A stretch of DNA of 38,191 bases from JBMTVN01 sp046047235 (GTDB taxonomy: Bacteria; Verrucomicrobiota; Verrucomicrobiia; Limisphaerales; JAHDYP01): NCBI GenBank assembly GCA_046047235.1, contig JBJOII010000025.1, positions 1-38,191 on the forward strand, given 5' to 3'. Made by a program: the position numbers and the translations under genes. Position 1 is the first letter of the stretch, and every line of letters starts with the position of its first letter. Below, in pieces: positions 8,235 through 16,137 of the stretch. The notes below the pieces were generated by a model. The model was given only the letters and a program-made list of their open reading frames with translations, made no database searches and was not told where the DNA came from.

Positions 8235-8824
8235 CGCTCAGCAAAATGACAAACCTGATACACCGAAACCTCCACCCCCTCCCCACGCCACGCATCACCC
8301 CCAAACCCGGCCTTCCTCGATAAATGCGACATGAAATCCTCCTTGTCCCTCAACTCATCCCATACCTGCGGCAAAAACGTGCTCACCCTGCCCCCAATCC
8401 GTAACACCACCCCGTCCACCCCCGGCCGCAGCCGATCCAACAAGTCCCGCGGTGTCGAAAACTCCAAAGCCACCGGCTCACTCAAAACACTCAACTCAAT
8501 CTCCAAATCCCCCAACTCCTCTTCCCGTACCGGTGAAAACCGATGATCCCGCATCGCCGCACTCTCCGCATTCTCCACCACCGCCCGCCACAAGGGTTCC
8601 CTCGCCACCAACTGCCCAATACAACCCCGCAATTCGCCACGCGACCTCAACGTCACAAAGCACGCCGCCCGCCTCTTCAACGCCTCACTCCATTCCTCCC
8701 GCGCAAACTCCGCCCGCCCCCCACTCACCACCACCTCCACAACCCGCCGTGCCAAACGCAACAAAGCCAACTCGTCCCGAGCACTCAACTCCTGCACCAG
8801 TCTCTCTGATTCCTCCGGCTCCAT
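8231..8824 (-). CDS. AMMECR1 domain protein (AmmeMemoRadiSam system protein A-like)
   Basis: This 197-residue protein is an AMMECR1 domain from about residue 15 to the end. The family signature LRGCIGQL lies near residue 70, preceded by CFVTLRSRGE and followed by AESAAMRDHRFSPV, LGDLEIELSVLS, GVDGVVLRIGG and TFLPQVWDEL. In many bacteria this domain is encoded with a Memo-like protein and a radical SAM enzyme (AmmeMemoRadiSam); neither partner is next to it here. It instead precedes, with a 4-base overlap, a TIGR01777 epimerase. The cytoplasmic function is unknown. Start ATG 8824 fits the usual N-terminal length. Confidence 0.88.
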   Translation of the reverse strand: MEPEESERLVQELSARDELALLRLARRVVEVVVSGGRAEFAREEWSEALKRRAACFVTLRSRGELRGCIGQLVAREPLWRAVVENAESAAMRDHRFSPVREEELGDLEIELSVLSEPVALEFSTPRDLLDRLRPGVDGVVLRIGGRVSTFLPQVWDELRDKEDFMSHLSRKAGFGGDAWRGEGVEVSVYQVCHFAER

Positions 8825-8852
8825 ATCACAGTCCCTGTATCACAAGATCACA
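8825..8852 (-). promoter_or_regulatory. Three direct repeats of TGTGAT before the AMMECR1 gene
   Basis: The plus strand has ATCACA at 8825-8830, 8839-8844 and 8847-8852, so the minus strand reads TGTGAT three times just upstream of ATG 8824. The motif resembles half of a CRP-type site, but no proper palindrome is formed. It may be an operator or chance. Confidence 0.25.
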
Positions 8853-8894
8853 ACCTAAAACCAGAACCCCCACTTTTCAACGACAGCCATCCCC

Positions 8895-8936
8895 GGAAGT
8901 CAGGAGTCAGGAGTCGGGGGTCGGGGGTCGGGGGCA
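8895..8936. repeat. Short tandem heptamer repeat (NGGRGTC family)
   Basis: Six heptamers in phase: GGAAGTC, AGGAGTC, AGGAGTC, GGGGGTC, GGGGGTC and a degenerate GGGGGCA. It is the reverse-strand relative of the GACTCCC array at 16055-16103. It opens a gene-free stretch (8825-9321) that otherwise holds pyrimidine-rich low-complexity sequence, the dispersed repeat at 9001-9153, and a 21-bp duplication. Confidence 0.85.
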
Positions 8937-9000
8937 AGGCCTCTCTCCCCTCTACTCTCTCCCCTCTCCCTGCGGCGCCGACCCGCGCGCCGCACAAGCC

Positions 9001-9153
9001 CTCCGTAACCTCCTGTTCAATGCCCAGTTATTGCACCCAACCAAGCGCCTCCAAATCGAAATCGCTATCGGGATCGGGATCGAATGCTGAAGTTGGACAT
9101 TGGAGGAACCCGAATATCGGATATTGGATACCGGATATCCAAGATCGGATATC
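9001..9153. repeat. Dispersed intergenic repeat, copy 1, ending in GGATATC heptamers
   Basis: This segment is repeated at 38058-38191. Both copies share CTCCGT, TCCTG, CCCAG(T)YATTG, TTGCACCCAACCAA, TCGAAATCGCTATCGGGATC, GAATGCTGAAG, TTGGAGGAACCCG, and then a run of GGATATC-type heptamers (9112-9139 and 9147-9153: GAATATC, GGATATT, GGATACC, GGATATC, an interrupting heptamer, GGATATC). A short related piece is at 29651-29675. No open reading frame with coding character crosses it. It is too short and structureless for an insertion sequence. Confidence 0.85.
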
Positions 9154-9220
9154 CTCGCAAGCGACCAAAGACCCGCGGCGCCCTCCGCCCTCCGCGCTTC
9201 CCGCTTACCTCTTACCCCTT

Positions 9221-9262
9221 CCCTCTTTGCGCTTACCGCTTCCCTCTTTGCGCTTACCGCTT
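9221..9262. repeat. Perfect 21-bp direct repeat, two copies
   Basis: The 21-base unit starting CCCTCTTTGCGCTTACCG occurs at 9221-9241 and again, without a gap, at 9242-9262. Diverged pieces of the same unit flank it (CTTACCCCTT before, ACCGCCCTACGCTTCCCG after). It lies between the dispersed repeat and the promoter region of the next gene. Confidence 0.9.
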
Positions 9263-9286
9263 ACCGCCCTACGCTTCCCGAAATCC

Positions 9287-9321
9287 TTGCCATTCGCCCC
9301 CACCACGCTTAACTGCCAGCC
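9287..9321 (+). promoter_or_regulatory. Predicted promoter of the ACT-domain gene, about 1-nt leader
   Basis: TTGCCA (9287-9292, five of six to the -35 consensus), a 16-base spacer and TTAACT (9309-9314, three of six) predict a start near 9321, one base before ATG 9322. There is no Shine-Dalgarno sequence. Confidence 0.4.
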
Positions 9322-9840
9322 ATGAACAATCTCCTCGTCCTCACGATTCTCGCACCGGATCAACCCGGCCTCGTCGACCAGTTAGCCTCCATCGTCACAC
9401 GCCACCAAGGCAACTGGCTCGAAAGCCGCATGGCCCACCTCGGCGGGCAATTCGCCGGCATCGTTCGCATCGCCGTCCCACAGGATCAGGAATCCAACCT
9501 CGCCCAAGCCCTCCAAAACCTCAGCCAATCCGGCATCGCCATCGCCTTCCATAACGACTCCGCCATCGCCGCAACACCGCCAGCCGCCACCACTACTCTC
9601 GAACTGGTCGGCCAGGACCGCCCCGGCATCATCCAGCAAATCTGTGGCGCCCTCGCCCGTAATGGCGTCAACGTGGAAGAACTCGAAACCTCATGCGAAA
9701 GCGCCCCCATGACCGGCGAATGCCTCTTCCGCGCCCAGGCCCGACTTCAGCTGCCCACCGATTGCGATATCCCCAAACTCAACGCCGAGCTGGAACGGAT
9801 CGCCGCCGACCTCATGGTCGACCTCCAGTTCCGCGCCTGA
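9322..9840 (+). CDS. GcvR-like protein with two ACT domains
   Basis: The 172-residue protein is two ACT domains and nothing else. The first (residues 3-80) begins LVLTILAPDQPGLVDQLASI and includes GNWLESRMAHLGGQFAG. The second (about 90-170) begins LELVGQDRPGIIQQICGAL with GVNVEELETSCESAPMTG. The DQPG and DRPG turns are typical amino-acid-binding sites. The layout and length match the glycine cleavage system transcriptional repressor (GcvR) family, which acts through protein contact and has no DNA-binding domain. No gcvA or glycine cleavage gene is nearby, so glycine sensing is inference. It converges with the CPBP gene, with three bases between their stops. Confidence 0.85.
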   Translation: MNNLLVLTILAPDQPGLVDQLASIVTRHQGNWLESRMAHLGGQFAGIVRIAVPQDQESNLAQALQNLSQSGIAIAFHNDSAIAATPPAATTTLELVGQDRPGIIQQICGALARNGVNVEELETSCESAPMTGECLFRAQARLQLPTDCDIPKLNAELERIAADLMVDLQFRA

Positions 9841-9843
9841 ATC

Positions 9844-10428
9844 TCATCCAGCCCCATCCACCGCCTCCCATCTGCCCCCACGCAATCCACGCACGCAGAC
9901 CATCAAGGCAATCGCATCATACAGACCATGCGCCAACACCGGCGCCCATAGGCTCCCACCCCATACCCACACCAATCCAAACCAAACACCCATCACCGCC
10001 GCCAATACCACATACAAGCGCGTGATCGGATGCATGAACCCAAATAGAATCGCCGCCAACACCAAGCCCCCCCACCAGCCAACCTGAACCTCGAGCCAAG
10101 CCTGAACGATCCCCCGAAACATCACCTCCTCACCCAACCCCGCCACCATCGACAACAGCACCAACTCCCACCACCGCCACCCCGCAAAGACTCCACGCAA
10201 AATCGGCTCCATCCGCTCCCGCATCTCCCGCACCGGCCCCCACCCCGACCACATCACCCACGCCAACATCACCAGCGGCGGCATCACCCCTATCACCCCC
10301 CAAACCCACCCCCGCAACCCCCAATTCCAGCTCGTCCACGGATCCAACCCCACCAGCCAACCCGATACAACCGCCGTCACCACCAACGCCCCCTCAAACA
10401 AAACCGCCGGTAAAAAGAAACGGCTCAT
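9844..10428 (-). CDS. CPBP family intramembrane metalloprotease
   Basis: This 194-residue protein has about six hydrophobic segments and the three CPBP (Abi/CAAX protease and bacteriocin-processing) motifs: GEEVMFRG (EExxxR) near residue 105, FGFMHP (FxxxH) near 137, and HGLYDAI (HxxxD, where many members have N or D) near 170. These residues are thought to bind zinc for proteolysis in the membrane. The substrate is unknown. ATG 10428 (MSRFFLPAVL) is preferred over 10506; it follows a GGGAGG run and sits 11 bases after the panE stop at 10440, so the two genes are probably co-transcribed. Confidence 0.88.
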   Translation of the reverse strand: MSRFFLPAVLFEGALVVTAVVSGWLVGLDPWTSWNWGLRGWVWGVIGVMPPLVMLAWVMWSGWGPVREMRERMEPILRGVFAGWRWWELVLLSMVAGLGEEVMFRGIVQAWLEVQVGWWGGLVLAAILFGFMHPITRLYVVLAAVMGVWFGLVWVWGGSLWAPVLAHGLYDAIALMVCVRGLRGGRWEAVDGAG

Positions 10429-10439
10429 CCCAACCTCCC

Positions 10440-11408
10440 TCACCCGGCCGCCGGATTCATCGTCTCCAACACCCCACACAAAGCCTCCAGCCGAGGCACC
10501 GCACACCCCGCTGCTTTCGCCCGCCGTAGCGGCTCCAAAAACACACTCTCCACCTCCAGCGCCTTACCCTGCTGATAATCCAGCAACGTCGACGCCAAAT
10601 AAGCCCCCATCTCGCGCGTGCGGCTCACCTGTTCATCCGCAAATGCCTGCTCAATCTCATACCCCTGCGACCGCGCCCCCAACAAGACCTCCCCCATCAG
10701 CTCACGCACCAATCCCTCCCATCGACCGTCTGCCAACAGCCGGTCAGTCGGCCATACATCCCCCAACTCCACCCCCGGGGTCAATACACCCGATTGAACC
10801 GCATCCCACCCCGCAGCCGCCGCCACCCCCAGCCCGTTGAATGGAATGTTCCAAACCAGCTTCTCCCAATGCGCCTTCCCCAAATCCTCCGTCACCCGAC
10901 ACGGCACCCCCGCCCGCCGCAAACACTCAGCCAACCGCTCCGTCCGCTCCATCGGCCGCCGACCATGCTCACCCAGCACAATCAAACCATGCGCCATGTG
11001 AGAAACCACACCCGGCGCAATCCGGTTCAAACACACAAAACATAACCCGCCCAACACCCGCTCCCCACCCACCACCGCAGCCACCTGCTCCTCATCACCC
11101 AACCCGTTCTCCAAACTCACCACCACCGTCTCCTCCCCCATCAACGGCGGCAACACCTCCGACAAAATCCCGTTGGCCGTCGTCTTCAACGCAACCCACA
11201 CCACGTCCACTGGCCCAATCTCACTCGCCTCACGCTCAGCATACGGCCAAACCGTAAAATCCCCGTCCACACTCTCCACCCGTATCCCGTCCCGCTCCAC
11301 CACCTCATAGTCCGACCGCAATAAACAATGCACCTCATGCCCGGCCCGACACAGCCGCGCCCCATAATAACTCCCCACCGCCCCACACCCCACAATCGCC
11401 ATCTTCAT
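10440..11408 (-). CDS. panE: 2-dehydropantoate 2-reductase (ketopantoate reductase)
   Basis: The enzyme reduces ketopantoate to pantoate with NADPH in coenzyme A synthesis. The 322-residue product opens with the dinucleotide motif MAIVGCGAVGSYYGARL, then VWVALKTT and SLENGLGDEE (the NGxG turn), typical of the ApbA/PanE family. The catalytic Lys lies in AHWEKLVWNIPFN and the substrate-binding Glu in ALEVESVF near residue 280. It is a little longer than E. coli PanE. ATG 11408 matches the start of the fold; a frame back to 11510 runs through a terminator and the end of the HU gene. The start codon lies only three bases past the T-run of the HU terminator, so how panE is transcribed is unclear. 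Some family members have other 2-oxoacid substrates. Confidence 0.85.
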   Translation of the reverse strand: MKMAIVGCGAVGSYYGARLCRAGHEVHCLLRSDYEVVERDGIRVESVDGDFTVWPYAEREASEIGPVDVVWVALKTTANGILSEVLPPLMGEETVVVSLENGLGDEEQVAAVVGGERVLGGLCFVCLNRIAPGVVSHMAHGLIVLGEHGRRPMERTERLAECLRRAGVPCRVTEDLGKAHWEKLVWNIPFNGLGVAAAAGWDAVQSGVLTPGVELGDVWPTDRLLADGRWEGLVRELMGEVLLGARSQGYEIEQAFADEQVSRTREMGAYLASTLLDYQQGKALEVESVFLEPLRRAKAAGCAVPRLEALCGVLETMNPAAG

Positions 11409-11411
11409 CGT

Positions 11412-11448
11412 AAAAAAAAGAGGCACCCCGACATCGCCAGAGTGCCTC
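11412..11448 (-). terminator. Rho-independent terminator of the HU gene
   Basis: On the minus strand GAGGCAC (11442-11448), a 15-base loop that can pair further, and GTGCCTC (11420-11426) are followed by eight T (11412-11419). It starts 18 bases past the HU stop at 11467 and ends three bases before the panE start codon. Confidence 0.85.
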
Positions 11449-11466
11449 AACAAATCCAACAACCGC

Positions 11467-11754
11467 TTATTCGTCGCCGAGAATCGCGTCCTTGCAGGCC
11501 TTCGCCACACGGAACTTCACCACACGCTTCGCCGGAATCTCAATGGGCTCGCCCGTCGCAGGATTCCGCCCCGTCCGCGACGCACGATCCACCAACACCA
11601 GCTTGCCAATGCCAGGCACCGTAAATGTGCTCTTCGCATTGTCATAAGCCATCTGGGCCAACGCATCCAATAAGTCCGTCGCCTGCTTCTTCGTTACCCC
11701 AACCTGCTCAGCCAACGCAGCCGCAATCTGGGTCTTGCTCAATGGTTTCGACAT
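11467..11754 (-). CDS. HU-family DNA-binding protein
   Basis: The 95-residue protein matches the HU/IHF fold over its whole length. It begins LSKTQIAAALAEQVGVTKKQ (dimer helices), then FTVPGIGKLVLVDRASRTGR. The DNA-bending arm with its Pro at the tip reads GRNPATGEPIEIPAKRVVKFR, a good match to the GRNPxTGExIxIPA consensus, and ends AKACKDAI. It bends and packages DNA as a dimer. A weak AGGA lies about ten bases before ATG 11754. It has its own strong terminator. About 180 bases of upstream sequence, shared with the divergent kinase gene, should contain its promoter, but I see no clear -10/-35 pair on this strand. Confidence 0.95.
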   Translation of the reverse strand: MSKPLSKTQIAAALAEQVGVTKKQATDLLDALAQMAYDNAKSTFTVPGIGKLVLVDRASRTGRNPATGEPIEIPAKRVVKFRVAKACKDAILGDE

Positions 11755-11900
11755 AAAATAGTCCTAAGTTAAATGTTGTATCCGGAGGTAGCTCAGGGAA
11801 CCGATCCTTCCGCGAATTAACGCCATAGCTCCCACCCGCGCAAGGTAAAAGTCGCCAGTAAAAACACGCTTTTCCCACCAAAACCCATAACCCCACAAGC

Positions 11901-11935
11901 TTGACACAACCCGCCTTTCCAACAACATCACCGCA
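11901..11935 (+). promoter_or_regulatory. Predicted promoter of the kinase operon, no leader
   Basis: A perfect -35 box TTGACA lies at 11901-11906. The position 17 bases further (11924-11929) reads AACATC, a poor -10; CAACAT one base earlier matches three of six. With either, transcription would start at or next to ATG 11936. No Shine-Dalgarno sequence is present. Confidence 0.4.
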
Positions 11936-12943
<1,008 letters not shown>

Positions 12944-12962
12944 CCCGCCCCTCCCCCTCCAC

Positions 12963-13883
12963 ATGACTCAATCACCCCCGCGCCGCCGCAAAACCAAGCA
13001 GGATAACAACACGGTCACGCTCGGCCTCATCCAAACCCGCTGCACGGAAGATCCCCGCGACAACCTCAACCGCACGCTAAAAGCCACCCGCGACGCCGCG
13101 CGCAACGGTGCAAAAATCATCTGCACCCAGGAACTCTTCCGCTCCCAATACTTCTGCCAAAGCGAAGACTACGATAACTTCAACCTCGCCGAACCCATCC
13201 CCGGCCCCTCCACCCAGGCCTTCCAGAAAATCGCCCGCCAATACGGCACCGTGATCGTCGCTTCCCTCTTCGAAAAACGTGCCCCAGGCCTCTACCACAA
13301 TACCGCCGCCATCATCGATGCCGATGGATCCCTCCTCGGGATTTATCGCAAAATGCACATCCCCGACGACCCCCTCTACTACGAGAAATTCTACTTCACC
13401 CCCGGCGACCTCGGCTTTCGCGCCTGGTCCACCCGCTTCGGCCGCATCGGCGTCCTCATCTGCTGGGACCAATGGTACCCCGAAGCCGCGCGCCTCACCG
13501 CCCTCCAGGGCGCCCAAATCCTCTTCTACCCCACCGCCATCGGTTGGCACCCCGCCGAAAAAAGCTCCCACGGCGAAAAACAACACCAAGCCTGGGAAAC
13601 CATCCAGCGCGCTCACGCCGTCGCCAATGGCTGCTACGTCGCCGCCGTAAATCGCATCGGACATGAAACCCCCGTCGGCGGTGACGGCATCCAGTTCTGG
13701 GGACAATCCTTCGTCGCCGGAACATCCGGCGAAATCCTCCAGAAAGCCTCTCAAGACAAGGAAGAAACCCTCCTCGTCCCAGTCGACCTCAAAGCCTCCG
13801 ATACCACCCGCACACACTGGCCCTTCCTCCGTGACCGGCGGATCGATGCCTATCACGATATCACCCGTCGCCTCATCGATTAA
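12963..13883 (+). CDS. aguB: N-carbamoylputrescine amidohydrolase
   Basis: This nitrilase-superfamily enzyme converts N-carbamoylputrescine to putrescine, CO2 and ammonia in the agmatine route of polyamine synthesis. The 306-residue product carries the Glu-Lys-Cys triad: E57 in ICTQELF, K130 in YRKMHIPDDP and C167 in VLICWDQWYPEAARL. The segments SQYFCQSEDYDNF and PTAIGWHP are typical of the AguB group. The first 17 residues are basic and variable. Agmatine deiminase (aguA), its usual partner, is not in the window. It begins 19 bases after the kinase stop, in a C-rich gap with no Shine-Dalgarno sequence. Another amidase specificity is possible but less likely. Confidence 0.9.
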   Translation: MTQSPPRRRKTKQDNNTVTLGLIQTRCTEDPRDNLNRTLKATRDAARNGAKIICTQELFRSQYFCQSEDYDNFNLAEPIPGPSTQAFQKIARQYGTVIVASLFEKRAPGLYHNTAAIIDADGSLLGIYRKMHIPDDPLYYEKFYFTPGDLGFRAWSTRFGRIGVLICWDQWYPEAARLTALQGAQILFYPTAIGWHPAEKSSHGEKQHQAWETIQRAHAVANGCYVAAVNRIGHETPVGGDGIQFWGQSFVAGTSGEILQKASQDKEETLLVPVDLKASDTTRTHWPFLRDRRIDAYHDITRRLID

Positions 13884-13893
13884 ACCACCCACC

Positions 13894-14334
13894 ATGCCCC
13901 CCCGCGTCACCACCCGCATCCGACGCGCAGAAACCGAAGCCGACTGGAAACGCTGTATCCCCGTCCTCCTCGAACTGCGCACCAACCTCACCACGAGGGA
14001 ATGCCTCAGCCGTGTGCGCCTCCAAAACCAACAGGGCTACCAGCTCATCGCCCTGGAACAAAATGAACGCGTCCTCGCCGCCGCCGGCTACCGCATCCTC
14101 CAGAGCCTCAAATGGGGCAAATACCTCTACGTCGACGACCTCGTCACGCTGCCCGATCACCGCAACCAGGGCCTCGGCGATCGCCTCCTCAAATGGCTCA
14201 CCCGCGAAGCCAAAAAACTGAACTGCGAACAAATCCACCTCGATAGCGGCGTCCAACGCCACGCCGCCCACGGCTTCTACCTCAAAAATCGCCTCCATAT
14301 CATCGCCTACCACTTCGCCCAAACGCTGTCGTGA
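13894..14334 (+). CDS. GNAT family N-acetyltransferase
   Basis: The 146-residue protein begins MPPRVTTRIRRAETEADWKR and has the acetyl-CoA binding signature LYVDDLVTLPDHRNQGLGDRL (the R/Q-x-x-G-x-G/A pattern in HRNQGLG) near residue 88, preceded by AAGYRILQ and followed by HLDSGVQRHAAHGFYLKNRL. ATG 13894 is chosen because a longer frame from 13663 would lie inside the aguB gene. It starts 10 bases after aguB and its stop overlaps the next start by GTGA. The acceptor substrate is unknown; position beside aguB allows, but does not show, polyamine acetylation. Confidence 0.88.
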   Translation: MPPRVTTRIRRAETEADWKRCIPVLLELRTNLTTRECLSRVRLQNQQGYQLIALEQNERVLAAAGYRILQSLKWGKYLYVDDLVTLPDHRNQGLGDRLLKWLTREAKKLNCEQIHLDSGVQRHAAHGFYLKNRLHIIAYHFAQTLS

Positions 14335-15161
14335 AACCCCTCTGCTGGATCACCGGAGCCGCCGGACTCATCGGCCACCAACTCCTCGCCTCCGCCCACA
14401 TTCACGCACCCAATCTCTCCCCCCGCCCCCTCACCCGACAGGACGTCGACCTCACTCACTTCGACGCCGTCACTCACCTCTTCCACCAGGAATCTCCCCA
14501 GCTCATCATCCACTGCGCCGCCATGAGCCGCAGCCCCGACTGCCAACACAACCCCGCAGCCGCACAACTCGCCAATACCCAAGTCACCCGGCACCTCGCC
14601 AACCTCGCCCACAATATCCCCTTCTTCTTCTTCTCCACCGACCTCGTCTTCGACGGCCAACAAGGCCAATACGCCGAACCCCACCCCACCAACCCGCTCC
14701 TCGTCTACGGCCAAACCAAAGCCAACGCCGAACACCACGTCCTCTCCAACCCCAACCACACGGTCATCCGTACCTCCCTCAGCGCCGGCTCCTCACCCTC
14801 CGGAAAAAGCTCGTTCTCCGAAAACCTCATCCTCGCCTGGAAAAACGGCCGAACCCCAAAACTCTTCACCGACGAATTCCGCACCCCCATCGACGCCTCC
14901 GTCACCGCCCGCGCCACCTGGGAACTGGTCCTCCAGCAAGCCACCGGCATCTTCCACCTCGCCGGCTCAGAACGCCTCTCCCGCCTCGACATCGGCCAAA
15001 TCATCGCCAACACCCAACCCCACCTCCACTGCCCCATCCAACCCGCCTCCATCCACGACTTCACCGGAAGCCCCCGCCCCGCCGACACCTCGCTTAATTG
15101 CTCGAAAATCCAACAACTCCTCTCCTTCCCCCTGCCCTCTTTCCGCCAGTGGCAGCCATGA
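14331..15161 (+). CDS. RmlD-like NAD(P)-dependent reductase (sugar-nucleotide SDR)
   Basis: This 276-residue extended SDR starts at GTG 14331, overlapping the GNAT stop. It has the Gly-rich motif WITGAAGLIGHQLL, then DVDLTHFDAV, IIHCAAMSRSPDC, FFFFSTDLVFDG, and the catalytic YGQTKANAE (YxxxK). Together these match the dTDP-4-dehydrorhamnose reductase (RmlD) substrate-binding family. FRTPIDASVTA and GIFHLAGSERLSR near residues 185 and 205 are also family-like. No other rhamnose gene (rmlABC) is present, so the substrate is uncertain. The stop overlaps the start of gluQ by four bases (ATGA). Confidence 0.85.
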   Translation: MKPLCWITGAAGLIGHQLLASAHIHAPNLSPRPLTRQDVDLTHFDAVTHLFHQESPQLIIHCAAMSRSPDCQHNPAAAQLANTQVTRHLANLAHNIPFFFFSTDLVFDGQQGQYAEPHPTNPLLVYGQTKANAEHHVLSNPNHTVIRTSLSAGSSPSGKSSFSENLILAWKNGRTPKLFTDEFRTPIDASVTARATWELVLQQATGIFHLAGSERLSRLDIGQIIANTQPHLHCPIQPASIHDFTGSPRPADTSLNCSKIQQLLSFPLPSFRQWQP

Positions 15162-16012
15162 CCCCCCACCCAACCCAACCCTACCGCGGCCGCATCGCCC
15201 CCTCCCCCACCGGCTACCTCCACCTCGGCCACGCCCGCACGTTCTGGATCGCCCAACAACGCTGCCAACAAAACCAAGGCACGCTCCTCCTCCGTAACGA
15301 AGACCTCGACGACCAACGCTGCCAACCCCAGTTCGTCGAAGCCATGTTCGAAGACCTCAAATGGCTCGGCCTCCAATGGCAGGAAGGCCCCGACATCGAC
15401 GGCCCCCACGCCAGCTACCACCAAAGCCAACGCCTCCACCTCTACCAGCAAACCTTCCTCCAACTCCAACAACTCAACCTCGTCTACCCCTGCTCCTGCT
15501 CCCGACGCGAGATCCTCAACGCCCTCTCCGCACCCCATGCCTCCGACGAAGAACCCCTCTACCCCGGAACCTGCCGCCCCAACAACAAAAACCCCCATCC
15601 CAATAAACCGGTCCGCGGCTGGCGCTTCATAGTCCCCCACCTCCAACCCGTCCGCTTCACCGACGCAAACCTCGGCCCCCAGGAATTCATCGCCGGTAAA
15701 GACTTCGGTGACTTCCTCGTCTGGCGACACGACAACATCCCCTCCTACCAACTCGCGGTAACCACCGACGACCACTTGATGGGAATCACCGAAGTCGTCC
15801 GAGGCGAAGATCTCCTCCTCTCCACCGCACGCCAAATCCTCCTCTACCAAGCCCTCCAATGGCCCATACCCGCCTTCTACCACTGCCCCCTCATGACCGA
15901 TGAACACGGCGTCCGCCTGGCAAAACGAAACGACGCCCTCAGCCTCCGCACCCTCCGCCTCCAAGGCACCCTCCCCACCCAACTCACCTCCCCCTGGTCC
16001 AACCAACCCTAG
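15158..16012 (+). CDS. gluQ: Glutamyl-Q tRNA(Asp) synthetase
   Basis: The enzyme attaches glutamate to queuosine at the wobble position of tRNA(Asp). The 284-residue protein is a truncated GluRS without the anticodon-binding domain, as expected for this family. It begins YRGRIAPSPTGYLHLGHART, which holds the HIGH-like motif HLGH. Other matches are LLLRNEDLDDQR, the zinc site YPCSCSRREI with YPGTCR further on, DFLVWRHDNIPSYQLA, and a KMSKS-like RLAKRNDALSLR near residue 252. ATG 15158 is used because the frame back to 15098 lies inside the previous gene. It is the last gene of the run starting with the kinase. No queuosine synthesis gene is in the window. Confidence 0.93.
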   Translation: MTPHPTQPYRGRIAPSPTGYLHLGHARTFWIAQQRCQQNQGTLLLRNEDLDDQRCQPQFVEAMFEDLKWLGLQWQEGPDIDGPHASYHQSQRLHLYQQTFLQLQQLNLVYPCSCSRREILNALSAPHASDEEPLYPGTCRPNNKNPHPNKPVRGWRFIVPHLQPVRFTDANLGPQEFIAGKDFGDFLVWRHDNIPSYQLAVTTDDHLMGITEVVRGEDLLLSTARQILLYQALQWPIPAFYHCPLMTDEHGVRLAKRNDALSLRTLRLQGTLPTQLTSPWSNQP

Positions 16013-16054
16013 GCCAGCCTGTCCGCCATAGCCCCGGCGAAGGCGGAAAGCCAC

Positions 16055-16103
16055 GTCTCCCGACTCCCGACTCCCGTCTCCCGTCTCCCGTCTCCCGACT
16101 CCC
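16055..16103. repeat. Seven tandem copies of the heptamer GWCTCCC
   Basis: Seven exact-length units without gaps: GTCTCCC, GACTCCC, GACTCCC, GTCTCCC, GTCTCCC, GTCTCCC, GACTCCC. The units vary only at the second base. It fills the gap between the converging gluQ and thioesterase-crotonase genes. The reverse complement (GGGAGTC) relates it to the array at 8895-8936. Confidence 0.95.
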
Positions 16104-16137
16104 CCCTCACGCGAAGCGCCTATCTCCCCCCTCCACC

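Noticed and set aside
8938..9000. Pyrimidine-rich low-complexity sequence as a possible coding or structural RNA
   Set aside because: No stable stem, start codon or conserved motif; similar sequence recurs at 29730-29830 and looks like degenerate repeat.
9084..9554. A 156-codon plus-strand frame across the dispersed repeat and the ACT gene
   Set aside because: It encodes repeat sequence (repeated PLCAYR) and then a shifted frame of the ACT protein.
11781..11830. A tRNA-like start (GGTAGCTCAG) between the HU and kinase genes
   Set aside because: No matching anticodon arm, T-arm (TTCGA) or acceptor pairing follows.
16055..16103. Tandem units that could suggest a CRISPR array
   Set aside because: The units are 7 bases with no spacers and no cas genes nearby.
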